Shown here: positions 36,780-46,019 of the stretch, piece by piece
Position numbering within the stretch: position 1 is the first letter of the stretch
Layout of the letters: every line of letters starts with the position of its first letter
Origin: Arthrobacter sp. C9C5
Lineage (GTDB): Bacteria > Actinomycetota > Actinomycetes > Actinomycetales > Micrococcaceae
Direction of reading: 5' to 3'
DNA: 64,000 bases
NCBI RefSeq assembly: GCF_013359735.1
Contig: NZ_JABFMX010000023.1
Location: 1 to 64,000, forward strand
Translations under genes and position numbers: made by a program
The notes under the pieces: model-generated
The model's input: only the letters and a program-made list of their open reading frames with translations
The model's database searches: none
What the model was told of the DNA's origin: nothing

Positions 36780-36930
36780 GGATTCCGGTGGGTGGGTCGG
36801 CCTAGGTGACCGGCCAGCGTCCCCTCTCCCCCCGACGCTTCTATGTCTGTCAAGCGGCTGGAATCGGGTGCTGGCGCGGACCGTGACGGGGCGGCTTAGG
36901 TGACCGGCCAGCGTCCCCTCTCCCCCCGTT
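36780..36930 (-). repeat. Duplicated 30-bp polypurine/GGCCGGTCACC repeat in the ParB-like leader
   Basis: The + strand reads TAGGTGACCGGCCAGCGTCC then CCTCTCCCCCC at 36802-36833 and again at 36897-36928. A third copy (with AGCTTCC in place of AGCGTCC) lies at 38375-38402 in the DprA-like leader. In each case it sits between the stem-bounded element and the gene start. Confidence 0.75.
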
Positions 36931-37129
36931 GTTTTGGCTGCTGGCGAAGCTTGCGGAGCTGTGGCCGACGGAGGCCTGTCTACCCTTGGGCAAGGGGCGG
37001 GAAATTCCCGGAGGAAATCAGCGACGAAGGAGCGCCGCAGGGACATTTCCTGAGCCGCAGGCCCCGACGAAGGAGGGGCTAGACGGGCCGGAGCGGACAC
37101 GTACAATCCGACAGGACAGCAGCCAAAAC
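36931..37129 (-). ncRNA. Stem-bounded repeated leader element, copy A (upstream of ParB-like gene)
   Basis: About 199 bp closed by a perfect 13-bp inverted repeat: GTTTTGGCTGCTG (36931-36943) and CAGCAGCCAAAAC (37117-37129). The interior is conserved with copies B and C (GGAAATTCCCGGAGG, AATCAGCGACG, GCAGGCCCC). It lies 170 bases upstream of the minus-strand ParB-like start. Repetition, end pairing and position suggest a structured 5' leader RNA. A short mobile repeat is the alternative. Not matched to a named RNA class. Confidence 0.5.
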
Positions 37130-37321
37130 GTCGTAGACAGAACAGGGCCAGGGGCGGCGGAGCCCTGCGGAGCCGGCACTGGCCCCACAGCCGGCCGCGC
37201 CAGCGGACGCCCTTTCCTGGGTGAGCCCTGCGAACCCTTCCATCAGCACCCCGGGTCTTATTACTACGTCCTTGGCATCGGCGGCCGCACACCCCCGGTC
37301 CCCGGCACTGCGCGTGCGAAA

Positions 37322-37380
37322 ATGGCGGTCCGCCGCCGCCAACCCACCGCCCAAGCCGGCCACGACGGCGGACCGCCAGC
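37322..37380 (-). terminator. Hairpin downstream of the DprA-like gene
   Basis: Arms GGCGGTCCGCCG and CGGCGGACCGCC separated by about 30 bases, followed on the minus strand by ATTTTC. It lies 40-100 bases past the DprA-like stop. Same arms as the hairpin at 35256-35320. Confidence 0.6.
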
Positions 37381-37418
37381 GGTGACCGCCCCGGCAACGG
37401 GACGGCCACCTGAAAGGA

Positions 37419-38327
37419 TTAGCCGGCGAGCAGTTCGGCCAGCTCGGCAGCATCGGAAACCAGCACCGCCGCGCCTTCTTTCAGTAGCCGGTGGCATCCT
37501 GCCGAGTTGGCGCTGTGCACGCTCCCGGGGACGGCCGCGACATGCCGGGCAATGGTTTCGGCGTGGTGGGCGGTGTTCAGCGCCCCTGAGCGCCAGCGGG
37601 CTTCCACGACACAGGTCACCCCTGCGAGGGCGGCGATGATGCGGTTTCTCTGCAGGAATCGGTGCCGGGTCGGGGCGGAACCGGGCGGGAGCTCTGAGAG
37701 CGTCAGGCCGTTGCCGCGGATCGCGGCGGCGAGGTCAGCGTTACCGGAGGGGCAGTCACGGTCAAGGCCTCCGGCCAGTACCGCGAGGGTCGCCGGTCCT
37801 TCTCCCTGGCTTCCGGCCAACGCGGCCCGGTGCGCGTGCGCATCGATGCCGTAGGCAAGCCCGGAGATCACGCAGATTCCACGTTGGGCCAACCCGTATG
37901 CCATATCGCCTGTAACGGAGGCCCCGTAACTGGTGGAGTCCCGGGAACCGGTAAGGGCCACACACTTCGACGGCGCGGGGATGCCGTTGTCGATGTTGCC
38001 CCGGTACCAAAGCCCGTACGGGGCGTCGGGCAGATCGTCCAAGCCTTCAGGCCAGTGTTCATCTCCGGGGATGAGGAACCCTCCGCCCAGGCGTTCGATG
38101 GTGGCCAGGTCCTTCTCCGGGTCGACCTCCGGAACCCGTGGAGCCCACCGACTCAACGCTTCTGACAGTTCTTCGCCCGTGGCCTCCGGAAGGGCGTGTA
38201 CGGGCTGCGCGCCGGTGGCAAGTCTCAACGCGGCGTACGCGCCGAGCCTGCCCACGATGGCCCGACCGACACGGTCGCCGGGTTCGAAGAGTCGGGTCAG
38301 GGCTGCGCGTGCAATGCGATCGTTCAT
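37419..38327 (-). CDS. dprA: DprA/Smf-like DNA-processing protein
   Basis: A 302-residue protein with the DprA Rossmann fold: GFLIPGDEHWPEGLDDLPDAPYGLWYRG (split by position, residues near 85-112), ALTGSRDSTSYG, VISGLAYGIDAHAHRAAL, and later FLQRNRIIAALAGVTCVVEA and AVPGSVHSANSAGCHRLL. DprA loads RecA on single-stranded DNA in transformation; island and plasmid copies are common and of unclear use. I chose ATG 38327, preceded by GAGAGA. The longer frame to 38468 runs through repeat sequence. Leader copy B lies 79 bases upstream. Confidence 0.85.
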   Translation of the reverse strand: MNDRIARAALTRLFEPGDRVGRAIVGRLGAYAALRLATGAQPVHALPEATGEELSEALSRWAPRVPEVDPEKDLATIERLGGGFLIPGDEHWPEGLDDLPDAPYGLWYRGNIDNGIPAPSKCVALTGSRDSTSYGASVTGDMAYGLAQRGICVISGLAYGIDAHAHRAALAGSQGEGPATLAVLAGGLDRDCPSGNADLAAAIRGNGLTLSELPPGSAPTRHRFLQRNRIIAALAGVTCVVEARWRSGALNTAHHAETIARHVAAVPGSVHSANSAGCHRLLKEGAAVLVSDAAELAELLAG

Positions 38328-38405
38328 GGTTTCTCTCATCCTTTGCTGAGGATCCGGTGGGTGGGGCGGCTTTGGTGACCGGCCAGCTTCCCCTCTCCCC
38401 CGGTT

Positions 38406-38606
38406 GTTTTGGCTGCTGGCGAAGCTTGCGGAGCTGTGCCCGACGGAGGCCCGTCTACCCTTGGGCAAGGGCCGGGAAATTCCCGGAGGGAATCAGCGAC
38501 GCAGGAGCGCCGGAGGGAAATTCCTGGCACGCAGGCCCCGGAGTTCACGGAGGGGCTGGACGGGACGGAGCGGGTACGTACAATCCCTTGGGACAGCAGC
38601 CAAAAC
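38406..38606 (-). ncRNA. Stem-bounded repeated leader element, copy B (upstream of DprA-like gene)
   Basis: About 201 bp closed by GTTTTGGCTGCTG (38406-38418) and CAGCAGCCAAAAC (38594-38606), nearly the same length as copy A with the same interior blocks. Homology with copy D continues past the stem on the promoter side (AAGAAAAATGCTT). The element starts 79 bases before the DprA-like ATG. Confidence 0.5.
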
Positions 38607-38817
38607 AAGAAAAATGCTTCTACAGCCCGAGCGAAGCGAGGACCGTTACACAGCGCCCAGCGCTGTGCACCGTCGAAGTTCGCCGGGCGCTCTCAATCGG
38701 GCTGGGGAAAGACACCAGCGTTTTGAAAAGGACACTGCTTTTCACGACATCACCGCTCCCACTCCCGCAACGGAGTCGGGTGTCAACGATGGCGTTATAT
38801 GGCCGACTTTTGTGGTG
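38607..38817. other. Gap between leader copy B and the right recombinase
   Basis: Shares AAGAAAAATGCTT and CCGAGCG with the matching position beside copy D (56641-56670), so it may hold the promoter for the minus-strand leader/dprA unit. No gene is seen. Confidence 0.35.
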
Positions 38818-39414
38818 CTAAATGGCAGCCTGCTGGCTGGCAAGGGCTCGTGACCGCCTGTAGAAGGTTGCTCGGGACATTCCCAGGTCCCTGGCAACCT
38901 GCGCCGCGGGCTCTCCACCTTGTACCAATCGGACAGCAGTTCGAATCTGGCTATCAGTGACCCGGCGGGGCCGGCCACCAAGACCCAGGCCCGCCTCTCT
39001 TCGCTTTTCGATGGAATCCGTGACGCGTTCGCGCTTGATCTCATGTTCCATCTGCGCGAGAGCGGCCATGATCGTGAAGAACATTGAACCCATCGGCGTT
39101 GCGGTGTCGACGTCGCCTCCGCCCAGGTTCAGCACACGCAAACCCGCACCCCTGCCGCGGAGTTCATCGGCGAAGGCGAGCATGTTTTGGGTGGATCGGC
39201 CGAGCCGGTCCAAAGTCGTGACGACGAGGGAGTCACCTTCCATGAGCGCGTCCAGTGCTTGGTCGAAGTGTGGTCGCGACGCACGCGCCCCGGAGACTCC
39301 ATGGTCGGTGTACAGGTCATCGGGTCGAACGCCGGCGGCCAAGAGATCTGCTCGCTGCCGGTCCGTGGACTGCTGCCGTGTCGAAACGCGTGCATAGCCA
39401 ATAAGTTTCGACAT
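38818..39414 (-). CDS. Serine recombinase (resolvase/invertase family), right copy
   Basis: A 198-residue partner of the left enzyme at 3182: MSKLIGYARVSTRQQSTD with catalytic serine, TTLDRLGRSTQNMLAFADEL, MAALAQMEHEIKRERV, helix-turn-helix AAQVARDLGMSRATFYRR. About 85% identical by eye to the left copy; differences are spread evenly, so this is not a recent duplicate. I chose ATG 39414 from alignment with the left copy and GGAGG upstream. The frame to 39516 runs into the res site. Confidence 0.93.
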   Translation of the reverse strand: MSKLIGYARVSTRQQSTDRQRADLLAAGVRPDDLYTDHGVSGARASRPHFDQALDALMEGDSLVVTTLDRLGRSTQNMLAFADELRGRGAGLRVLNLGGGDVDTATPMGSMFFTIMAALAQMEHEIKRERVTDSIEKRREAGLGLGGRPRRVTDSQIRTAVRLVQGGEPAAQVARDLGMSRATFYRRSRALASQQAAI

Positions 39415-39432
39415 GCCTGCCTCCGAATGTGT

Positions 39433-39599
39433 CTCATAACTAATGATTAGTATGCCAATTCGAGCAGAGGGTTTCGAGACATAGTTATGAGAATGGACTG
39501 GCGCTGGGAAAGCCATGTGATTGCACAGGAACTAGTACCCTACGGACGCGTTGCTTTCCTCTGGACGAGACGCCTCGTATCTCATGGGTTTCGAGGCAC
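39433..39599 (-). other. Right res-like recombination site
   Basis: A 59-bp core (39433-39491) has CTCATAACTA and TAGTTATGAG ends and GTCTCGAAACC inside; the second block at 39566-39599 has CATGAGATACGAGGCGTCTC on the minus strand. It lies 18 bases from the recombinase start, with GGAGGCAGGC between. Mirror image of the site at 1443-1610. Confidence 0.78.
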
Positions 39600-39878
39600 A
39601 TTTCTTGTGTAGTGTTTCGGAGTTGGGCGTCCTTGAGCGCTGCCGTGTCAAAATCGGTCAATCCGGAAGCCGAGGTCAGTCCGACGAAGTGCGGGTATAG
39701 GGCCGCGACGCTGCGGGAGGCTGTCACAGAACAGTATTGGCCGGAAAGCCTTGCCGATGTGATGGCGTCAACTTGTTCTCTGCATATTTCATCAGATGAA
39801 TCATTAGGGCCGCGGCCCCGGGACGAGCAATGCCTTTGGGGTCTCTCCGGTGATCTGGCTGCCGCTGTCGGCGTGCCT

Positions 39879-40046
39879 GTGTGAAGGAAGTGTTAATTTT
39901 GGTGCCCTCGGCGTATGGGATCTGTTAAGACAGCCAGGTTGGGGGGTTTTTGGGTGTCCCATGGATGCAAGGGACATGGCAGCTGCCTTGGACCAGGGAC
40001 GTTCACCGGGCAGGAGCTGACACATATTTGAGTACGATCCCAGCGC
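39879..40046 (+). promoter_or_regulatory. Conserved leader, copy 1
   Basis: About 165 bp nearly identical to 52484-52651. It holds three small hairpins kept in both copies: CTGT-TAAG-ACAG, TGTCCC...GGGACA and GGCAGCTGCC. GTGTTAATTTTGGTGCC followed by GTATGG may be promoter elements. In both places it precedes a gene of the same unknown family. Confidence 0.55.
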
Positions 40047-40702
40047 GAGAGCAGGCAGGACCTGGGCACCCGACAGCCACAGCCGCTTTCAGGGACTTCA
40101 TCGTTGTCGATGACAGCGGAAATTTTTCCTTTCATCGTTCCGAACAGGACCTGATCCAGGCGTTCGAGTACGTCGACGAGGCACGGTGCATCATAGACCG
40201 GGAAGGCAACAACTTCCGCCTGACCCTGGACGCGAACCGCGATCTGCGTCTTGGGCGCTCATTTGGTCCGGTCGAGTTCCACTGGCTGCGCCAGGCATGG
40301 CGTGAGGCCCAGCGGATCCGTGTGCAAGAGCACCCGTTACTGCGCTTCTACCCCACGGACAGGACCGAACTCCTCGCCGGGCTGTTCGAGGTGCTGGAAC
40401 TCGAAGACAGGACCGGCCCGACACCCGGACCGTGGACCGTAGTCCTGGACGACACTGAAACCCACCCGGGAAGCCTGGGCGACCTAAACCGCCAGCTCTC
40501 GGATCTGGTCCGGCTGGACAGTGTCGTAGTTCAGGATCCTTTCGGCCACAGATACCGGCCGGTAAGGCACCTCGGACACCGGTACCTGCCACGGTTTGCC
40601 GGATTCATCTGTTACGTCGAAATTCCTCCCAAGGGCAGAAAGCTGCCTCCCCCGGATACGCGCATCCCCGTCACCACCGCAAGGGCCGGGCGAACGCAAT
40701 GA
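40028..40702 (+). CDS. Unknown protein, paralog of the C-terminal domain of the 52717 protein
   Basis: About 224 residues if TTG 40028 is the start (AGGAG 11 bases upstream); ATG 39965 is possible but lies inside the conserved leader. Residues matching the protein at 52717: FRDFIVVDDSGNFSFHRSEQ, DLIQAFEYVDE, IIDREGNNFRL and GPVEFHWLRQAWREA. Residues after LELEDRTGP have no match there, where the partner gene is cut off by a res-like site. No known family. The next gene begins within its stop codon, so it heads a small operon. Confidence 0.68.
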   Translation: MSTIPAREQAGPGHPTATAAFRDFIVVDDSGNFSFHRSEQDLIQAFEYVDEARCIIDREGNNFRLTLDANRDLRLGRSFGPVEFHWLRQAWREAQRIRVQEHPLLRFYPTDRTELLAGLFEVLELEDRTGPTPGPWTVVLDDTETHPGSLGDLNRQLSDLVRLDSVVVQDPFGHRYRPVRHLGHRYLPRFAGFICYVEIPPKGRKLPPPDTRIPVTTARAGRTQ

Positions 40703-41091
40703 ACCCACAGACCCCTGCGCCTCTGCACCAGACAGCCGCGGGGAAACACGAGCAGCGGCCTACCTGCGCGACCTGGCCAGGCCCGCCTGAGTCGAAATCA
40801 GAAGTGGATGCAGCAACAGGCCCAGCCCTGCCAGCTTCATCCAGCTATCAGGCCATCTTGAAGGACGCAATAAAGAACGCAGAGCGCTGGCCACGGGCAA
40901 GCAGGATTCACTGGCCGGAAATGAGCCTCAACGACGTGGTCTCGGTAAGTAGAGACGGGCACATTCTCTATGAAGGCGTGGTGGAGGATAGAACAGATGA
41001 CGGAACAATCGTGTGGATTCTCCGGAAGAACGGCTACCGTCAGTTGCTGCATATCGACGACGGATTTCATCTTTCCGAAGTACAAGCATGA
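40699..41091 (+). CDS. Unknown 130-residue protein, second gene of the small operon
   Basis: Starts in the stop codon of the previous gene (ATGA). A disordered Pro-rich N-terminus of about 50 residues is followed by a compact, probably beta-rich half (WPEMSLNDVVSVSRDGHILY, EGVVEDRTDDGTIVWILRKN). No family recognised. Tight coupling suggests it works with its neighbours. Confidence 0.6.
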   Translation: MNPQTPAPLHQTAAGKHEQRPTCATWPGPPESKSEVDAATGPALPASSSYQAILKDAIKNAERWPRASRIHWPEMSLNDVVSVSRDGHILYEGVVEDRTDDGTIVWILRKNGYRQLLHIDDGFHLSEVQA

Positions 41092-41228
41092 CGCTTGCAG
41101 CAAGAGGTAACCCGGGCCGACCGCCAGTCCCGGCAAAGGGGACCGAACCCCCACCGATTCATCCCGAAGCAGTAGCGATACTGTGCGACTCAGACTGCCA
41201 CTACTGCCTGGGTCCGGAAACGGACTAG
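41088..41228 (+). CDS. Possible 46-residue Cys-rich protein, third gene of the small operon
   Basis: ATG 41088 overlaps the preceding stop (ATGA), the same junction type as the gene before. The C-terminus has CDSDCHYCLGPE, a CxxxCxxC pattern able to bind zinc or iron. Overlap and Cys pattern are the only support. Confidence 0.45.
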   Translation: MTLAARGNPGRPPVPAKGTEPPPIHPEAVAILCDSDCHYCLGPETD

Positions 41229-41641
41229 AGGCTAACTGCAGTAGACCGCAGATGTTTTTCCTGCGCCCGGCACATTTTCCTTTTCGCCATGGGCCGAAAA
41301 TGCGTTGCCGCTTAGCCGGCCGAGTCTTTTCGGAGCTGCCTCGCAACACTATCCGACTACGGCGAAAAACAGCCGTTTGAATGACAAGGACAGAGTTGGC
41401 TGCGTCCCTAAGCAAGATGTGCTCTGTCCGGCTGGATGGACTTCGCCGTAATTGACCAATTGGAACCCTGCGCCCAAGTTCGGCCCAGTTGGATGGTTCG
41501 TTCGCTGTGTGTCAGTGCGGGATGTTCCGGTCTTCAAGCAAGTAGCAGAACAGTCCCGGCGTTCCGGTTGCGGATGTTTGGTGTTAAGCACGGGGAGGCC
41601 GCGAAACAGCGGTTCTCGCCTTAGTTGGATCGGAGTGTGTA
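41229..41641. other. Intergenic stretch, nothing recognised
   Basis: Lower GC than the neighbours. No frame, RNA or repeat that I can support. Confidence 0.45.
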
Positions 41642-41737
41642 ATGAGCGGCGAAGACGCGGGCGCTGTGCTGTTTTTCGTGTCCATGACGGCGCTGGTGAT
41701 CTGGCTCGTGGTTTCCCTCATTCGTGCAACGAAGTAG
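41642..41737 (+). CDS. Possible 31-residue single-span membrane protein
   Basis: CGGAG sits 7 bases before the ATG. The peptide MSGEDAGAVLFFVSMTALVI continues through a clear membrane helix to a basic end (RATK). It faces the 3' end of the potassium permease gene. Small membrane proteins are frequent near potassium transporters (compare kdpF), but no family is recognised. Confidence 0.45.
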   Translation: MSGEDAGAVLFFVSMTALVIWLVVSLIRATK

Positions 41738-41829
41738 CGACTGGTGGCTGTTGTGGGAGATGTCCCGGTGGCTGGAATTGGCCTGCAGGTCGGGAGATCT
41801 GATTGGTCTCGTGCCCATGGCAGGCACGG

Positions 41830-43806
<1,977 letters not shown>

Positions 43807-44129
43807 GTGGGCCTCTCCGCGCGCAGCCCGGCACCGCGTTCGCTGGAAAACCGTAGCACCATCATTAGCGCCAAGACCCGGGGACGCCCCAATCTTGACG
43901 AATCCTTAACGCTCCCTTAACGCGCAGGGAGGCATCACTGAGAGCCTCGTCGGGCGCGTTCCGGTGGATTCTTGCCGCCTAAACCGAGAGGGCGCCGGGT
44001 TGGCGTTAAGAAGGTGTCAGGATTCGACCCGGCCGCGTTAAGAATTCGTTAGGACAGACGATTCCGCTGGTTCCCGGGGGTTGACTGGGGTTGTCCCCGC
44101 AAACGGGGATCGAATGAAAGGAACATGCA
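43807..44129. promoter_or_regulatory. Divergent permease/kdp control region with KdpE-like direct repeats
   Basis: CCTTAACGCTC (43904-43914) is followed directly by CCTTAACGCGC (43915-43925), and CGTTAAGAATT (44036-44046) by CGTTAGG (44047-44053). Both are 11-bp-phased direct repeats as bound by OmpR-family regulators; a lone GCGTTAAG lies near 44003. KdpE, encoded downstream, is the natural candidate. AAAGGA precedes the first small gene. Confidence 0.55.
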
Positions 44130-44249
44130 ATGGCCGATGTGGCTGTTATCGGAATCCTCATGGTCTCCATGGGTTTCGTGATGTGGATAGGCCACCGCCT
44201 GGCCTGGATGGTCGGCGCCGCCGATGACCGGGCGGAGGGCAACCAGTGA
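44130..44249 (+). CDS. Small membrane protein preceding kdpF
   Basis: A 39-residue frame with one membrane helix (VAVIGILMVSMGFVMWIGHR) and an acidic tail. AAAGGA is about 9 bases upstream. Its TGA overlaps the GTG start of kdpF, so it is the first gene of the kdp operon. No name is known to me. Confidence 0.6.
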   Translation: MADVAVIGILMVSMGFVMWIGHRLAWMVGAADDRAEGNQ

Positions 44250-44344
44250 GCGCCGATGCTGTGATGTGGCTGATTCTGCTTCTGGCGGGGCTGAGCCTTT
44301 CCGGCTACCTGCTTGCGGCCCTGGTCCGGCCTGAGAAGTGGTGA
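44246..44344 (+). CDS. kdpF: Potassium-transporting ATPase small subunit KdpF
   Basis: A 32-residue single-span protein: WLILLLAGLSLSGYLLAALV then RPEKW, the usual KdpF ending. GTG 44246 overlaps the previous stop. It stabilises the KdpABC complex. kdpA starts 7 bases after its stop. Confidence 0.8.
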   Translation: MSADAVMWLILLLAGLSLSGYLLAALVRPEKW

Positions 44345-44351
44345 GCGGACA

Positions 44352-46019
44352 ATGACGTTCAACACTGCATCCTTTGTCATCCAGGTGGCGGCACTGATCC
44401 TGGTCCTCGCGGCGCTGCACAAGCCGCTGGGCATCTACCTGGCCCGCGTCTTCGAAGGCACGACCCACAGCCGGCCAGAGCGGCTGTTCTACCGGCTCGC
44501 CGGCATCGACGCCAGCGCGGACCAGACCTGGTCCGTGTACCTGCGCAGCGTTCTGGCGTTTTCCGCAGTTTCCATTCTGGCGGTGTTCGGCCTCCAGCGG
44601 CTGCAGGGCGTCCTGCCCGGCAGCGGATCCCTGCCCGGCGTGGATCCGTGGATTGCCATGAACACCGCCATCTCCTTTGTCACCAACACCAACTGGCAGA
44701 CCTACGTACCGGAAACTACGATCGGCATCTTCGTCCAGATGACCCTGCTGGCGGTACAGAACTTCCTCTCCGCCGCCGTCGGCATCGTCGTCGCCGTCGC
44801 CCTCATCCGCGGCATCGCGCGCACGAAAACGGATCGCCTGGGAAACTTCTGGGCTGATCTGACCCGCACGTCCTTCCGGGTACTGCTGCCGCTCGCGTTC
44901 ATCGCGGCCCTAGTAATGGTCCTCGGCGGCGTGATGCAGAACTTCTGGCCCACCGACGTCACCAACCAGGCCGCCGGGATCAGCCAGACCATCCCCGGCG
45001 GACCGGTCGCCTCACAGGAAGCCATCAAGGAGCTGGGTACCAACGGCGGCGGCTACTTCAACGCCAACTCCGCCCACCCCTTCGAGAACCCGAATGCCTT
45101 CATCAGCCTCTTCGAGGTGTTCCTGATTCTGCTCATTCCCTCGGCCCTTCCCTACGCATACGGCCGGATGGTCGGGGACCAGAAACAGGGCTACACGGTC
45201 GCCGCCGTCATGGGTACTCTCTGGCTGACCTCCATGTCCCTCATGGGCTGGGCCGTAGCGGCCGGACAAGGAAACGCGACGGCCGCTGCGGGCGGACTGG
45301 GAGAAGGCTTTGAGCAACGGCTCGGTGCGGCTCCGAGCGCCATCTTCGCCGCGTCCACCACCCTGACCTCCACGGGCGCAGTCAATGTTGCCCACGATTC
45401 CCTGCCGCCGCTGGCCGGCGGCGTTGCGATGGTCAACATGATGCTCGGCGAAGTAGCCCCCGGCGGAACCGGCTCCGGTCTCTACGGCATGCTGATCCTG
45501 TCCATCATCTCCGTCTTCATCGCAGGTCTCATGGTCGGGCGCACCCCGGAATATCTCGGCAAGAAAATCGGCCCCACCCAAATGAAGCTCGCCGCCATGT
45601 ACATCCTCGTCACCCCGACGCTGGTGCTCGCGCTGGCCGGCATCACCGTGCTGCTGCCGGAGATCATGGCCAACGCGCCCTCCACGGGACCGCACCAGTT
45701 TGGCGAGGTGCTGTATGCCTTCACCTCGGGCGCCAATAACAACGGCTCCGCGTTCGGCGGCATCACCAGCTCCGGGCCCTTCCTGTCCGTCATGATAGGC
45801 CTGGCCATGCTACTGGGCCGGTTCCTACCGATCGTCCTGGTCCTCGCCCTGGCCGGATCCCTGGCCAGGCAGGGCAAGGTGCCCGCATCGGCCGGCACCG
45901 TTCCCACCCATGGCGCGCTCTTCGGTTCGCTGCTTCTCGGCGTGACCGTGATCCTGACCGCCCTGAGCTATTTCCCGGCCCTTGCCCTGGGCCCCCTCGC
46001 AGAAGGACTCCTCAAATGA
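44352..46019 (+). CDS. kdpA: Potassium-transporting ATPase subunit A
   Basis: A 555-residue membrane subunit forming the potassium channel-like path. Selectivity-filter-like loops are visible: [27 protein letters not shown] and [15 protein letters not shown] 44352 gives the usual N-terminus MTFNTASF; the frame to 44313 overlaps kdpF. Overlaps kdpB by ATGA. Confidence 0.96.
   Translation: MTFNTASFVIQVAALILVLAALHKPLGIYLARVFEGTTHSRPERLFYRLAGIDASADQTWSVYLRSVLAFSAVSILAVFGLQRLQGVLPGSGSLPGVDPWIAMNTAISFVTNTNWQTYVPETTIGIFVQMTLLAVQNFLSAAVGIVVAVALIRGIARTKTDRLGNFWADLTRTSFRVLLPLAFIAALVMVLGGVMQNFWPTDVTNQAAGISQTIPGGPVASQEAIKELGTNGGGYFNANSAHPFENPNAFISLFEVFLILLIPSALPYAYGRMVGDQKQGYTVAAVMGTLWLTSMSLMGWAVAAGQGNATAAAGGLGEGFEQRLGAAPSAIFAASTTLTSTGAVNVAHDSLPPLAGGVAMVNMMLGEVAPGGTGSGLYGMLILSIISVFIAGLMVGRTPEYLGKKIGPTQMKLAAMYILVTPTLVLALAGITVLLPEIMANAPSTGPHQFGEVLYAFTSGANNNGSAFGGITSSGPFLSVMIGLAMLLGRFLPIVLVLALAGSLARQGKVPASAGTVPTHGALFGSLLLGVTVILTALSYFPALALGPLAEGLLK

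Noticed and set aside
36947..37440. Frames in both directions around leader copy A
   Set aside because: They cross the repeated leader element and the GGCGGTCCGCC hairpin; the conserved signal there is at nucleotide level.
39485..39876. Minus-strand frame with fairly protein-like sequence (AALYPHFVGLTSASGLTDFD)
   Set aside because: No start, no family, and it ends inside the right res-like site. It may be a remnant gene, but support is too thin to list as one.
39612..39884. Plus-strand frame of 90 codons between the res site and conserved leader
   Set aside because: No ribosome-binding site, no family, and it runs into the leader repeat.
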